In this document: positions 11,666 to 22,979 of the stretch, in pieces
Numbering within the stretch: the stretch's first letter is position 1
How the letters are laid out: each line of letters begins with the position of its first letter
NCBI RefSeq assembly: GCF_030272615.1
Contig: NC_081408.1
Coordinates: 337,994,793-338,058,792, forward strand
Origin: Cryptomeria japonica
Lineage: Eukaryota; Streptophyta; Pinopsida; Cupressales; Cupressaceae
Direction of reading: 5' to 3'
DNA: 64,000 nucleotides
Program-made: the position numbers and the translations under genes
The notes under the pieces: generated by a model
Told to the model about the DNA's origin: nothing
Databases searched by the model: none
The model's input: the letters and a program-made list of their open reading frames with translations, nothing else

Positions 11666-11968
11666 GGAATAATCCTTAGGGGTATGACAACAAGTTGAAA
11701 ATCATGCATTTACCCTTGGTTGGTGGTAAGAAGTTATGAATCTTCCTTATTGGTAGATATGTGAAGTTTTTCACTTCACTGACGAAGCATTTATTGCAAT
11801 TGTAAGTTAATTTTTGGTTATAAAGGCACTGTAACTTCTCATTTCAATTCACTAAGAATTCAAGCATTCAAGAGAGTGAAACTAAGCAAAGGCATTCTAA
11901 GGTGAAGCAACAAAGGTCTTTTTAGAGAATTCAAGGTTTTCAAAGTTAAGAGGTATTCATCTTTTGCA
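11666..11968 (+). other. A spacer between gag and ORF2
   Basis: No coding region. It includes ATTCACTAAGAATTCAAGCA and ends with GGTATTCATCTTTTGCA just before the ORF2 start. B has the matching segment at 16913-17194 and 25025-25044, split by element T. Confidence 0.6.
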
Positions 11969-14900
11969 ATGGCTTCCTCATCCTCCATTCTTGAATTTGT
12001 AGCAAACCCTACCATTGTTGAGAATATAAAATGACCTAGACCCATTTTTAAAATCATTCCTAAGGTAGCAAAGCTAGATGATTCAATTGGTGCATTCTCT
12101 AAAATCCCAAAGGGAGTCGCATTTGCTAAAGACCCTAGGGCATACATACATTGCAACATAGAGAGCTTAGGAACTGAATATTTGATGAATATGTACATGA
12201 ATGTAATCACTGACAAGAATGGGGTAGTGAAACCAGAACATAAAATTGTTGAGGATTTAGGTTTCATAGATATACTCCATATTCTGAAATTCTCAGATGA
12301 AGCCGTTCGCTATGTCCTTAGCAGGGTTCACGGTGAATTTATGTGGCTGGACTCCGTATTTAAGATTACCAAGGAAGCTATAAGGGTTGTTACTAGTTTA
12401 CCCTCCATTGGTTCTAGACCTGACGAGAAGAAGAAGATCCCTAATAAAGAGGTTATAAGCTTAACTGGAGCTACATTTGACAGCCGGTCACTTAGGGCCT
12501 GTGATATAAAGGATACAAATGTTAATTTTGCTAGCATGGTCATTGGTTATAAAGTTGGTCACACTAATAGGTTGAATTTTGTGTCAAGTTCAGGTATTCA
12601 TAGTGCACATGAAATGATATCGAACAATGCAAAGATTGATATTTATGAATGGCTAAAGGATGAACTGTTAGAGAACTTGCATAAAATAAAAGGTGATAAG
12701 AAAGGAACCTTCAAATTTGGAAATTTGATTGTAAGTCTAATTCTCTACTTTTCAAAGGAAATTCCTGGTATTGGTCACAAAGATTTTGCCTATGATATTT
12801 CTGTTGGAAAATAGATAAAGGAGGAAATTACCGGTATGGGATCTAACAATGATGAATTGGTAAAAGATTATTTCAAGAATTTTTAAACCAAAATGAAACA
12901 AAGGGAAAGGATTCCACAAAGAATCGTAGATAAATATGATAAACAAATATGCTTTGTAGTAAAAAGAGATGAAATCTAGATGGAAGCAGTTAAACCCAGG
13001 ACTGTTTGGATTACAAAGATGGGATATGAGGTGGATTCTCACATCTTATATTCATATGCAAAAATACTATTAGATGCTCCACCAGAACCTTTAGGAGAAT
13101 TTTTTGGTAATGCTGAAATAATAGAGAGTAAAGTAGACATGTAAAAACAAAGAAAGAAAAGAGAAAAAATAATGAAAGATGCTTCAAAATTGATTAAAGA
13201 GATTAAAGAAGGATTGATGAATATTGGTATTGCTTCTAGTGAGAAACAAAGTCAATCAGAGTAGAAACCGGTAGCTCACATTTCCCCTGTGGCTACTTCA
13301 TCTGATTCTGACACTGATCAGGTAGTAGAATTCAAGAGAGTGGATAGGAAGAAAAAAAAACCCTCATGAGCACCTGCTACATCTCCCAAGAAGCCAAGGA
13401 CACAAAGAAAGAAGAAATAGGCTATAAGAGAGCCTAGTGGTCCGAAGAAGAAGGTCACTCCGAAGAAGAAATCAGAACCTAAGGCACCAAACACTCTTTC
13501 ATCAGAAGAGTTAATAAATGAAATCACCCAAGAAGGTAACCTTGGGAATGTAAATAAATTTTATCATTCTTTCAATGATTTTGATAAGGAAACCATAGAG
13601 GAAAGTATTATTTTATACCTAGATATATACAAGAAGGTACTCATAGAGGTTATATATGTTTTTCCAAATGATTTATATTTAAGGTTAGAAGCTAAAAGAA
13701 TGTCAATAATGGAGCTTGATAAGAAACTAAAGGTAGAAGCCCTACTTGTTGTACATCCTGTTAAATCCAAATAGGAAATTGATGACTTAATATCAGAGGA
13801 AAACATAATAGTTTTTGCAAGTGGTCACCGACAAGTGAGTCTCATGGCCGACAGAGTCAAAGAAATAGTAGAAGAAACGACAGACAAGTGGGATATATTT
13901 TTTTTGGAAAGAGAGAAGAAAGAAGAGAAAGACTGAAAGAAAGTAGACAGATATTTTGCTAAGGTATACCAAAAGGTTGATAAGGGTAAAGGAAAAATTG
14001 GTAGTGTGCTTGATATCATGGTCAAGGATAACCTTCCTCCACCAGCTCATGACATCCCACCAATAACTGAAGAGGCACTAGTACAAATAGATAATCAACC
14101 TATAGAGGAGAAGGTAGAGCAAATGACAAAAGATAACACTAATCTGGAGTCAGACATTCTTTTTACTATGAATGTGGACACTCAGGACTTCAACATTGTC
14201 ATGGATAAGGAAAATGCTCAACCCAACACTGAAACATCGGTAGTAGCAGCAACAGGAACTAGAAAAGAACATGAACAGAATATATCTCAATCGGTAGATA
14301 GAAAATTTGAAAAATAGAGTGAGCATAAGGATGAAATAGTGAATAAGGAAGAGTTTAGAGATGAAAACAAGATTGCAGAAGTGGTTAAGGCTTATGTGGA
14401 GTCACCTAGAGAAGATAAGAAACAAACTGCAAAACCTTATACTCCGCCCAGTACTTCCACCATGGAATACATAATGTGACAGATGTACTTTTAGATTCTA
14501 TCAAGAAGATCACTAAATGCAACACCTTATAATTTAAGGCAATTGATGATTCTTTACCGATTTTGCAATTGATTGCACCGGATTGTAAGATAGATCATGT
14601 TTCTGGATCTTTACGTAAATTGGACACATTGTCCAAATTCATTGCTTCAAATATTCAAATTGTAGATAAAATTAAGGAAGAGACTGTTAAAGAAAGAGTG
14701 AATAAGGAGAAGACTTAATTATTTTATAAGACTATTAAGGATTGTACAGAGCATATTGATTCTTTATTACCGGTACTTAATTCCACTATTTTAGAATATA
14801 AAGAATTGTATAAGGAAGCATGAAAACCTCACCACCTGACAAGAGAAATTGATGAGGAGATAAGGAAAACACAAAAGAAGATTGATGATATAGAAGACAA

Positions 14901-15006
14901 CATGATTGGTTCTTCGGAACTTACCTCAGTTTTGGACCAAGAAATGACAATTTTTGAGAAAAAGATTAAAAAATTAGAGAGGGAGAAAGCAAGGATAAGA
15001 ATAAAG
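11969..15006 (+). pseudogene. A ORF2, unknown function, interrupted by B
   Basis: It starts MASSSSILEFVANPTIVENI, and is collinear with B ORF2 (25045-28642). Residues 1-330 form a globular domain with HGEFMWLDSVFKITKEAIRV and GNLIVSLILYFSKEIPGIGH. Next come a basic Lys/Pro-rich linker (about 13140-13480), a domain containing KRMSIMELDKKLKVEALLVV and FASGHRQVSLM, an acidic linker, and a coiled-coil tail. About ten stops and small frameshifts break it. The reading frame is cut at 15006 by B and resumes at 29754. The first domain faintly recalls the plant transposon-associated domain with an 'IRVVxxLPS' core, unproven. It is not gag, pol or a recognisable envelope. Confidence 0.7.
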
Positions 15007-15727
15007 TGTTGGCATTCTACACTCTTATGAGAATAGTTGGTGTTTTCATTGATGGCAACCACCTGGAAACCAACTGGCATTCATCTGGTAAGCCATCGAC
15101 AGTTACCGACACCGGCAATAGACATCTACATACACCGGTAGACACTTCACTGGTAGCAGCAACAATACATACCGACACCCCAGCCGATAGGGAATAAACT
15201 TTTGTTTAAATGTAATTATCTTTTGTAAAGCTGACATGGCATATTGTAAAAGACTCATATATATGTATGAGATCTTATAGGTCATTTTGAGAGAAGAAAG
15301 TATGTATGTATGAAAATTTTGTATAAGGTGATATAGTTGACAATGAAGATTTTGGTAATGGAATGAGCTTAAACCGGTACTGAACCTGGTATAGTTGATG
15401 CTATTTTGAAGCAATACATTGTATTGGATTTCATAATCCACTTTTATAGTCAGTGTGACTCTTATTGAGCAGTGTGCTCTAGGCAGTTGGCCTTCCTACA
15501 TGTGCAGGCCCCTCATTGTAAGTAATATTTATTCAATGGCCAATGAGTGAATATTGTGGGTCACAAATCCCACCGAGGTGAGTGAATATTGTGGGTCACA
15601 AATTCTTATTTACTGGTACACTATTTTGGGATGCAAATTTCTTAATAAGTTTAAATATTTTGCTAACCGATTAGATACTGATTCACCCCCCCTCTCAGTA
15701 TCTCTGGGACTGTCATTAATTCTAACA
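15007..15727 (+). repeat. B 5' LTR with internal deletion/duplication
   Basis: A palindromic TATA region CTCATATATATGTATGAG lies near 15249-15268. Near 15548-15602 the segment GAGTGAATATTGTGGGTCAC occurs twice in tandem, and about 100 bp present in the 3' LTR are missing, which explains the 65-bp length difference. Confidence 0.85.
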
Positions 15728-15798
15728 ATTGGTATCAGAGTCGGGTCCTCTATTTTCAAAAGCCTAACAACTTGAGGAAGATTATGACACCGGTACAG
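15728..15798 (+). promoter_or_regulatory. B primer binding site and leader
   Basis: TGGTATCAGAG at 15730-15740 matches the initiator tRNA-Met complement. The shared leader motif ACTTGAGGAAGAT lies at 15770-15782. Confidence 0.83.
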
Positions 15799-16813
15799 AT
15801 GGAGAACTTAAGAAAACAATTGGAAGGAGCTCTTGTAGATTATGATGCAGAGAAGTTGAAGAATATCAAAGTTGAAGATGATCTGAGGATTGCATAGGAA
15901 TTCATTCAAGGACTTCAGGAAAATCTTACTATAGCTTGAAATAAAAGAAAAGAACTTCATGAGAAGATGCAGAATGATAATGATGAAAAGGAAACTCTTA
16001 ATGAACTTGTGAACAAGTTGAGACAAGAAAACAATACTATGAAGAATGAAATGCAAGATATGACTATGAGGTTTTGTAAAGACATTGAAGATAGGAAGAA
16101 GAATGAAGATGACTTGACTAGGAGACTCAATGATGCTAGAAATGAAAATCTAAGACTCAGTCATGAAAATGATATGTTGAAGACAAATCCGATTCACATG
16201 AAACATGATAAAAATGAATTTATGAGACAAAAGGGAATTCTAGAAAATGAGTTGGCTACTGCAAATCAACACAAAGAGAAATTCAATAAAAGTTCAGAGG
16301 AACTTGATGATATGATGAAAAGTCAGAAACCAAATGGAGATACTAATGGAATTGGATTTGAAGTTGGAGAAAGTTCTGGTACTGCAAACAATCATGATCA
16401 CAATAAATCGGTATGATAACCTAGTGCTTACAAGTTTAATGGAAAATGTTTCAATTGCACAAATATGGTCATAAAGCAAACCAATGTAGATTTAGAAACA
16501 AACAAAACATTAATGCACCCACCGGTCAATGTTCCAAATGCAGCAAAGTCAGTCATAATTTAGAAAACTGTAGAATGAATGTGAAATGTTATGTTTGTGG
16601 AAGTTATGGACACTTATCTAATCAATGCAAAACACAAACCCACATAGGATATGGAAAAGATATTCAAAGGAATAATGTGACTTGTTATGCTTGTAACAAG
16701 ATTGGACATATTGCAAAATTCTATAGAAGTAAGACTTCATCGGCAAATAATAAAGGATCCAATTTGAAAGGCAAAGAAAAGGTAGATGAGGTAAAGCAAG
16801 AATTTTCAAAATA
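15799..16813 (+). pseudogene. B capsid-less gag: coiled coil plus zinc knuckles
   Basis: From ATG 15799 the frame gives the same coiled coil as A. It has stops near 15894 and 15937; the longest open part is 15967-16416, with heptads such as LRQENNTMKNEMQ. After a stop and a one-base shift, 16446-16814 carries the knuckles: a truncated first one (YGHKANQC), CSKCSKVSHNLENC, CYVCGSYGHLSNQC, and CYACNKIGHIAKFY, which has lost its last Cys. No capsid domain precedes it. It is a broken copy of the A gag. Confidence 0.75.
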
Positions 16814-17194
16814 ATGGATTAGGAAGACAGGTCAGAATGTTGATGAGACTATTTCTTCACCATTAGAACAGAGTAACCCTCCACCGACAAGAGATTCTTC
16901 ATCCCACTGAGAAGCAACCCTTTGGGGGTATTGTAGAAAATTGAATATCATGCAGATTACCCTCGGTAGATGGTGAGAAGATAGATTTCTTCTTTACCGG
17001 TAGATGTGTTAAGTTTTCACTTGAACGGCGAGCATTTAATACTTTTGTTGAGAGAAATTTCATTATAAATCATCGAATTTCCCTCATTTTTGATTCACTA
17101 AGCATTCAAAATCAGCAGGAAGCATGAAAAAGAGCTAAGTCATTCAAGGCAAAGGTGTGAAGCAATTTCTTTCAAGCATTAAGATATTATCAGG
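16814..17194 (+). other. B gag tail and spacer up to T insertion
   Basis: A short degraded tail ends with SNPPPTRDSSSH near 16910, as in A. The rest is non-coding spacer. T is inserted after tcagg at 17190-17194; the spacer resumes at 25025. Confidence 0.65.
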
Positions 17195-18416
17195 TGTAGC
17201 GTCCTAAAATTGTGACACTTGCAATTTCGGCTGCATTTGGGTCTTCACAATGGCGACGCAACACTGAACCTGAATGGAGACCCCGAAACTTGCTCATGAC
17301 ATCAAAAACTACATTTTTCAGCACCCTGGCCTGATCCTCCTTGCACCCTGTTGTCCCTGGAGGTGGGACCATGGCGCCCAGTGCCCTGGTCCCTGACCCT
17401 ATTTTTGGGCCCGGTCTCTTTTGGGTCTCGGGTCTTTATGTTTGCAAATTTGAAAATAATGTTTCCTGGTTGGCCTAAGGTCGAAAAAATCAGTCTATCA
17501 ACCCTAATTGACAAGTATATAAACTACATTTTCCTCTCCCATTTTGGGTAGATGAAAAAAAGGAAGGACATATGTGTACAAGATGCGGAAGCGATACTCA
17601 AGCATTCAAGCATTCAAGCATTCAAGCATTCCTTCAAGCAATTGATCATTCTAAGTCTCCATTCAAGGCTAAGTGTTGCATTCAAGACAAGGATTCAACC
17701 ATTGAAGAGGAGATCACATACAACATACAACATACAACATACAACAACATCTACACCTTCGCATGTAAGAATACAAACATTCTTACAACAAGGTACTAGT
17801 ACTTGTTTTACATTACAATCATTTACATTTACAGCATTTCTCATTTCTTGGTTAATTCCAAAACCGGGGTTTGACCTAAGGGCAAACCCCTAATCCCTAA
17901 CCCCCCAATCGTCTTCACTTTTCTGTGTGTAGGTTGTAGGTACGCGGCTGTAATTGAAGATCTGGAATCCTTGTGCAGAGACGAACATATCCCCCTTCGT
18001 TTCGCGGATTTTTCAGAGGACCGTGTGCATGTCGGGCGCCATCGTCCCGTCAACTTTTGCTCAAATTTGCAGGACAGCACCGTCTCGACATTTTACTACT
18101 AATTCCAGGTCTGCAACTTCATCCTATATTCATATCTCTGTTTATAAGTGAATCTTTCTCACTTTTCATGCGTTCCTAGCTTAATCCTTCTATCTATATT
18201 CTTTACAAAAGAGGGTAGCCTTGCTATCTTAACCCTTGAAACTCATTTAGAATCCAATCTTTCCTTGTGTGGGATTGGATCTTGTGGGTTTCAACCCCTC
18301 TTTTGAATGTAAAGTCTCCCCTAAGTGAAAACCGTCAATCCTAAGTGACCTCCTTCCCCTCTCCTCGGAGTGGTGGGGGGAACACTTAGGGTTCGCTCGC
18401 GATTTTCCGCTTTACA
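17195..18416 (+). repeat. T 5' LTR
   Basis: A TATATAAA box lies at 17516-17523. One hairpin unit at 17365-17393 pairs GGGACCA with TGGTCCC. Short tandem repeats follow: AAGCATTC about four times (17599-17635) and ACATACA-type units (17717-17748). A second hairpin lies at 18018-18047. Confidence 0.9.
17365..17393 (+). repeat. LTR hairpin unit (single copy in 5' LTR)
   Basis: GGGACCA and TGGTCCC form a perfect seven-base stem around a 15-base loop. In the 3' LTR the unit is duplicated (23937-23997), adding 31 bp. Confidence 0.7.
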
Positions 18417-19595
18417 TTTTGGTGAACCTGACATGAACATCCTTTCTGATTTTTCATGGTTAGCTCTGAAAATTGGATGCCTTGATTACATTTCTATGTT
18501 TGATCTTTTGCAAAGTTTAGAGGTTAATTGCATAAAAACCCTAAATTTTCTTTTTAGTAATTGAGCTTGCAAAATGTTTAATGATTAATGCTTGTTTCAG
18601 ATCTACCCTTCTATTACAAATTGTCAATTCATATTTGTGCTCTAATTCTGAAAATTAAGTGGTTAAGTGTCAAAACCCTAATTTTTAAAACCTCCTTGAT
18701 TCAACCTTTGGCTGATAATTTCACTGATCAAAACACTTCCAAATCGGCTGTAACTTTGGATTCCGCAACAAAATCATAATATCTTTCATCCCTAAAAATT
18801 TGAAAAAAAGTTGCGAGGACCATGTGCACCCCAAGCGCCATCGTCCCCAACATTTTTTCCGAAATTTCGGGAGTTAGATCTTACTGTATTTTTCTGCTAA
18901 AATCCCGAATTTTGGCTGATTTCATCAATTCTAACACTTTCAAAATTAAAGTCAAAGTTGGTCTAGGGATTGCTTGGTTTAAGGCTTCTAATCATTCAAA
19001 AATTGTTGAAATTGAAATTTTGTGTCAAAATTGTGTTCTTACTGTCCTAAATCTGAAAAGTGTGTTGGCGTTCATTCGAAATTTCAGTACTTTATTCAAA
19101 TTCTTGCAATTTGTGACTTTTGAAATTAGGTGTTCAATTACACCAACTTTGATTTCCGCTTTCAAAATTGAATTTTGCGTGAAATTGAGTCAACTTTTAA
19201 ATTTCAAAACTTGCATTGCTTTTGGTATTCCCTCTAAAATCATAAAATTCAAAATTTCAGTTTCCCTCTCTTTTTCAAAATTCAAATTTTGCATTTTTCG
19301 ACAATCTTGGTAGGGTTCAATTTTGAGATTGCAACTTTAATTTGGCCTATCTACAGATCGTAAAATCACTCAATTTTTTCAGATTAGCTTTAAAATCATC
19401 ATAACTTTCATCCCTACAAATTTCAAAAAAAGTTGCGAGGACCGTGTGCACCCTAAGCGCCACGGTCCCTGACATTTTTTCCGAAATTTCGGGAGATTGT
19501 CCTGATTGTATTTAACAGCTTAAATCTAGGAGATTGGCTGATCTTACTGAAATTTGCTACCTCTAAATTCAAAATCTTCTCTCCCTCTCTAGTGC
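18417..19595 (+). other. T primer site and long leader with repeated hairpins
   Basis: TTTTGGTGAACCTGACATGA begins at 18417 where the primer site should be; I cannot name the tRNA. There is no convincing ORF, although 18822-19313 is open by chance in an AT-rich, TTCAAAATT-rich region. Two related blocks (18800-18890 and 19420-19510) each carry a hairpin. In the second, GGACCGTG pairs perfectly with CACGGTCC (19439-19468); the first (18817-18846) has a mismatch. These may be packaging or dimerisation signals. Confidence 0.65.
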
Positions 19596-20522
19596 ATGAG
19601 TTTTACAACAATAAGCCCTACTTACACTATTCCCGTTAGACGAAGCCGTAGAATTAAGTCTTTCCGAGGTGTAATTACCGAGGAGATGGAACCTAATTTG
19701 AATGGCCTTTTTAACGAGGACACGGGTAATTCCTCTAATCCTCTTAATGATGAAGAAGCTCTCCATGAGGTTTCTATAGAACAACTTTCAAAATTGGATA
19801 ACCAATTTGATGATTTTCAGCAATGGATGTCTCAAGAGTATCCCGATAGTCAAGCTCTTTCATTAATTGAGGGTCTAAAATGTATGGTTCAAAGTGATAA
19901 GAATGGAATTAATATTTTGCGTGGTATTGCACACATTGTGGATTCAAATGTGATGCCTATGAAGAGTTGTGCTGAAACTTTAGGTTATACACAACCTCCC
20001 ACTCAAGTTAATCATTCTATTCCTTTGACAACTTCTATTGCTAGCATACCTACCTTTACATCAAACATAATGACTACTTCTATACAAGACATTCCGCCTA
20101 TGATCACCAGTCATGGGGGCAATCCTTCCTCTTCAATTAACCCTCTTACTTCATTCAATCCGACTTCTTCATTCATTCCTTCAATGAGTGTCCCTATTAA
20201 ATCTCCGCAAATGAACACGCAAGGGGGCAATTCATTTAACCATTCCATTCCTCCTTGTAGTGTTCATCTTTTCCAATCATCTCCTATGACTAACTATCAT
20301 AGTGTCCTGCCACCTTACTCTCAATCAATACCTTCTTTCAATAACATAATACCTCCATCTCAATCTAACACATCTAATATGAACTCTTCGACTGAAGCGA
20401 CCATTAATAATCTTGCACAAACTGTCTCTTCTTTACAGCAACAAGTTGCCTCTATGAATCAATCTAAATTTAGTGTACCCACATTTGATGTTGCGAGCCC
20501 ACTTTCTCTTGACATTGTTTGA
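19596..20522 (+). pseudogene. T Gag N-terminal part
   Basis: A 308-aa open stretch starts MSFTTISPTYTIPVRRSRRI. It has a basic N-terminus, an acidic middle, and a long Ser/Pro/Asn-rich segment (about residues 135-270) ending in a short coiled coil. It stops at TGA 20520-20522, and the same frame continues directly into the Gag core, so this is one gene split by a single stop. Confidence 0.8.
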
Positions 20523-20555
20523 GCTATCCCTCCTAAACATGTTGAAATCCCGCAT

Positions 20556-22550
20556 TTGGAGCTTTATAATGGTAAAGGTGATCCTCTAACACATGTTAAG
20601 ACTTTTCAAACAATATGTACCGATTTTGCTTATGACCAAAGGTTGCTTGCAAAACTGTTTACTAGAACATTAAGAGATAAAGCCCTACAATGGTATTGCT
20701 CGTTGCCTTCTTATTCTATTACTTCTTTCGAACAACTTGCAAATACTTTCATTCAACAATTTCAAAACAATATAAGTCCTAAAGTTACTTTGATTGATTT
20801 AATGCATTGTAAACAAGGTGTTAAAGAAAAAGTGACTGATTTCATTGGTAGATATAAGCATTTGTACGCTCAAATCTCTTTTCCAGTGCCTGACAATGAT
20901 ATTCAAAGAATCTTTATTTCTAATTTACAAAAAGATATTAGAGAAAAACTTATGTTTTCTGAGTTTACTTCTTTCCAACAGTTGTGTGCAACTCTTCACA
21001 ATTATCAACTGACTGTGAGTCAAATGGAACAATCACATCCTATGGCTCCGAGTGATAAGGGTGATAGTAGTCAACAACCATTTGGGAAGTTTAAACCGAA
21101 CAGAGAGTCCATCAAATTCAATGAAAACATCATCAACAACAATGTGAATGCAGCATCAGGTGTGCCTCCTATTTCTAAGTTTTTCAAGAAAGAAAGAAAG
21201 TTTACTCCTTTGAATGAATCATTGCATAGTATTATGAATAAGTTATTGGAACAAAATGTGCTTACTCTCCCTCCTATAAAGCAAATCGATCCTACAAAGA
21301 TTAATTCACCCTATTTTGATAACAAATCTTTTTTTCAATTTCATCGTCAACCTAGGCATGATACTGAAAAATGTTTTGCTTTAAAGGGTAAAATTCAAGA
21401 TTTGATTGATAATAATACTATCTCTGTTTCAGGAGTGAATGATAAAGGCAATACATCTATAGCTCCTCGTAACCAAAATATTCATATTTTTACTGATCCA
21501 TTACCTTCTCATACCTCTAATGCGATTGAGGCTAATGATTCTTCTTTCTCATCTGATGGTCTTGTGTCTATGACTCTGAATGTGATTAACTTTGTAGAGC
21601 AGCAAGAAAACCCTAAAGAACCTTCCATCACATTTGATTCTAGTGAAACTATCAAGGCACTTGATGGTCCTTTATACATAGTTGCAAAAGTCAAGAATAC
21701 ACCTTGTCGTGGAGTGCTTATTGACCCTTCTTGCATGGTTAATGTTATTACTAAAGAATTTCTTTTTACTTTGCAATTAAATCAAGTGATCTATGACAAA
21801 ACAGATGTGATTGTGAAATTATTTGATGCATTTTCTTCTCCTGCAATTGGTTCTATTACATTACCTATTGAGGTCCATAACAAATCTCTTGATGTGAACT
21901 TTTCTATTATTCCTTCATCCGAACAATTTCGTGTGAAGCTTGGCTATCCTTGGCTATCTTCCATGAAAGCTATTGCTTCTCCTATTCACAAGTGTTTGAA
22001 ATTTCCCCATAATGGTGAAGTTGTTACTGTCAATCATAGTCTCTTTAAACCAGCTGAAAGAACTTCTAGCGTTCCTATTGATTATTTTTGGCCTAAACAA
22101 TTCCAATCTCTTCCACTACGAAGTGATCATCTTTTCAAATCTTATCAAAAGTGGAAAACAGATATGATCCTATCTCTAAGTGAACCTAGAACACCCAAAC
22201 TTGATATTCCTATCGTTCTTGAGAAGGAAGTTCTTCCTTTGAAAGATAAAACTAATGTCTTTCCTCAAGAAGATTCCCAACCCATTCCTATGGATGTGAC
22301 TATGTCTATGTCTAATAAAATTTCTAAAAGTAGACCTATACCTCCTCGTCATGATGGACTTGGTCTCCTTCCTAAACCAAATATTCCTCCTTTATACGGA
22401 GCAGTTCCTCCTCCTTCTTTTTATAGAGAAAAGAGACCTTCTTCTTCTCCTATTATCCAGCCTAAGAGACCACAACCTAAACACCCAAGCGATAAGGATG
22501 AGAACATTCCTCCTCCTCAATCTTCTCCACTTCCTACTAAGACTAGATGA
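20556..22550 (+). pseudogene. T Gag core and degenerate protease
   Basis: This is the in-frame continuation of the preceding stretch. Residues 1-120 form the retrotransposon Gag domain (GKGDPLTHVKTFQTICTDFA, then DKALQWYCSLP). Around residue 262 is FHRQPRHDTEKCFALKGKIQ, the His/Cys motif of Tat-type Gags. A retropepsin-like fold starts near residue 385, but the active site reads VLIDPSCMVNVI where D-S/T-G is expected, so catalysis is unlikely. LGYPWLSSMKAIASPIHKCL is the usual C-terminal protease block. A Pro-rich tail follows. It ends in TGA at 22548-22550, after which the frame again continues. No RT follows. Confidence 0.85.
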
Positions 22551-22559
22551 AATTGTTCT

Positions 22560-22979
22560 ATGCGTGAACATCGACGAAAGCGTCGTCTTAGAGCTCAAGC
22601 AGCTGCTTCTCAAACTTTGCAATCTCCAAAAACACCTTCAACAAACATTGTTCCATTTTCTCCAAAATCTCCTAAACATAAGATGCATGATGGTCTTGAT
22701 CCTGTGCGAGTTAAAGATCCTATTTTTATAAATCTTGATGATGATATAGATGAAAATGTTATTCATGATGAAAATGTAACTTCTCTTGCTTCTGGTAGTG
22801 AATATGAACTTGTTGATGTTGACAACCATTTATCTAACGAATTTTCTAAAGCACTTATCCTAGCTCCTAGACAAGAACAACGTGGATTGGAGCATGAACA
22901 TAGCCCTTGTTTGGATCTTGTGATAGCTCCATCTGCTCTGTTGAATGTTCCTCCTCTAGCATGCTCCCTGCCTTCCTGA
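22560..22979 (+). pseudogene. T polyprotein C-terminal part
   Basis: In the same frame as the two preceding stretches, 139 codons begin with an Arg-rich run and then an acidic segment. The end reads EHEHSPCLDLVIAPSALL, conserved in R2 at 6303-6530. Function unknown. Conservation of this tail in a second element suggests it is part of the normal product and that the TGA at 22548 is a mutation. Confidence 0.7.

Noticed and set aside
15103-15441. 112-codon minus-strand ORF in the B 5' LTR, longer version at 29059-29472
   Set aside because: It lies antisense in LTR sequence over the TATA region, and its presence in both LTRs only reflects their common origin.
17599-17748. Short tandem repeats considered as a CRISPR-like or satellite array
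   Set aside because: Units are 7-8 bp without spacers, inside an LTR; ordinary microsatellite-like expansion.
17552-17893. 113-codon ORF repeated identically at 24155-24496
   Set aside because: Both copies are inside the T LTRs over short tandem repeats; the identity is explained by LTR duplication and the translation is repeat-derived.
18822-19313. 163-codon plus-strand ORF in the T leader
   Set aside because: It lies in AT-rich, repetitive TTCAAAATT sequence in the leader, has no domain-like pattern, and overlaps the repeated hairpin block.
22351-22731. 126-codon Leu-rich plus-strand ORF
   Set aside because: An out-of-frame shadow of the Pro/Ser-rich end of the T Gag frame.
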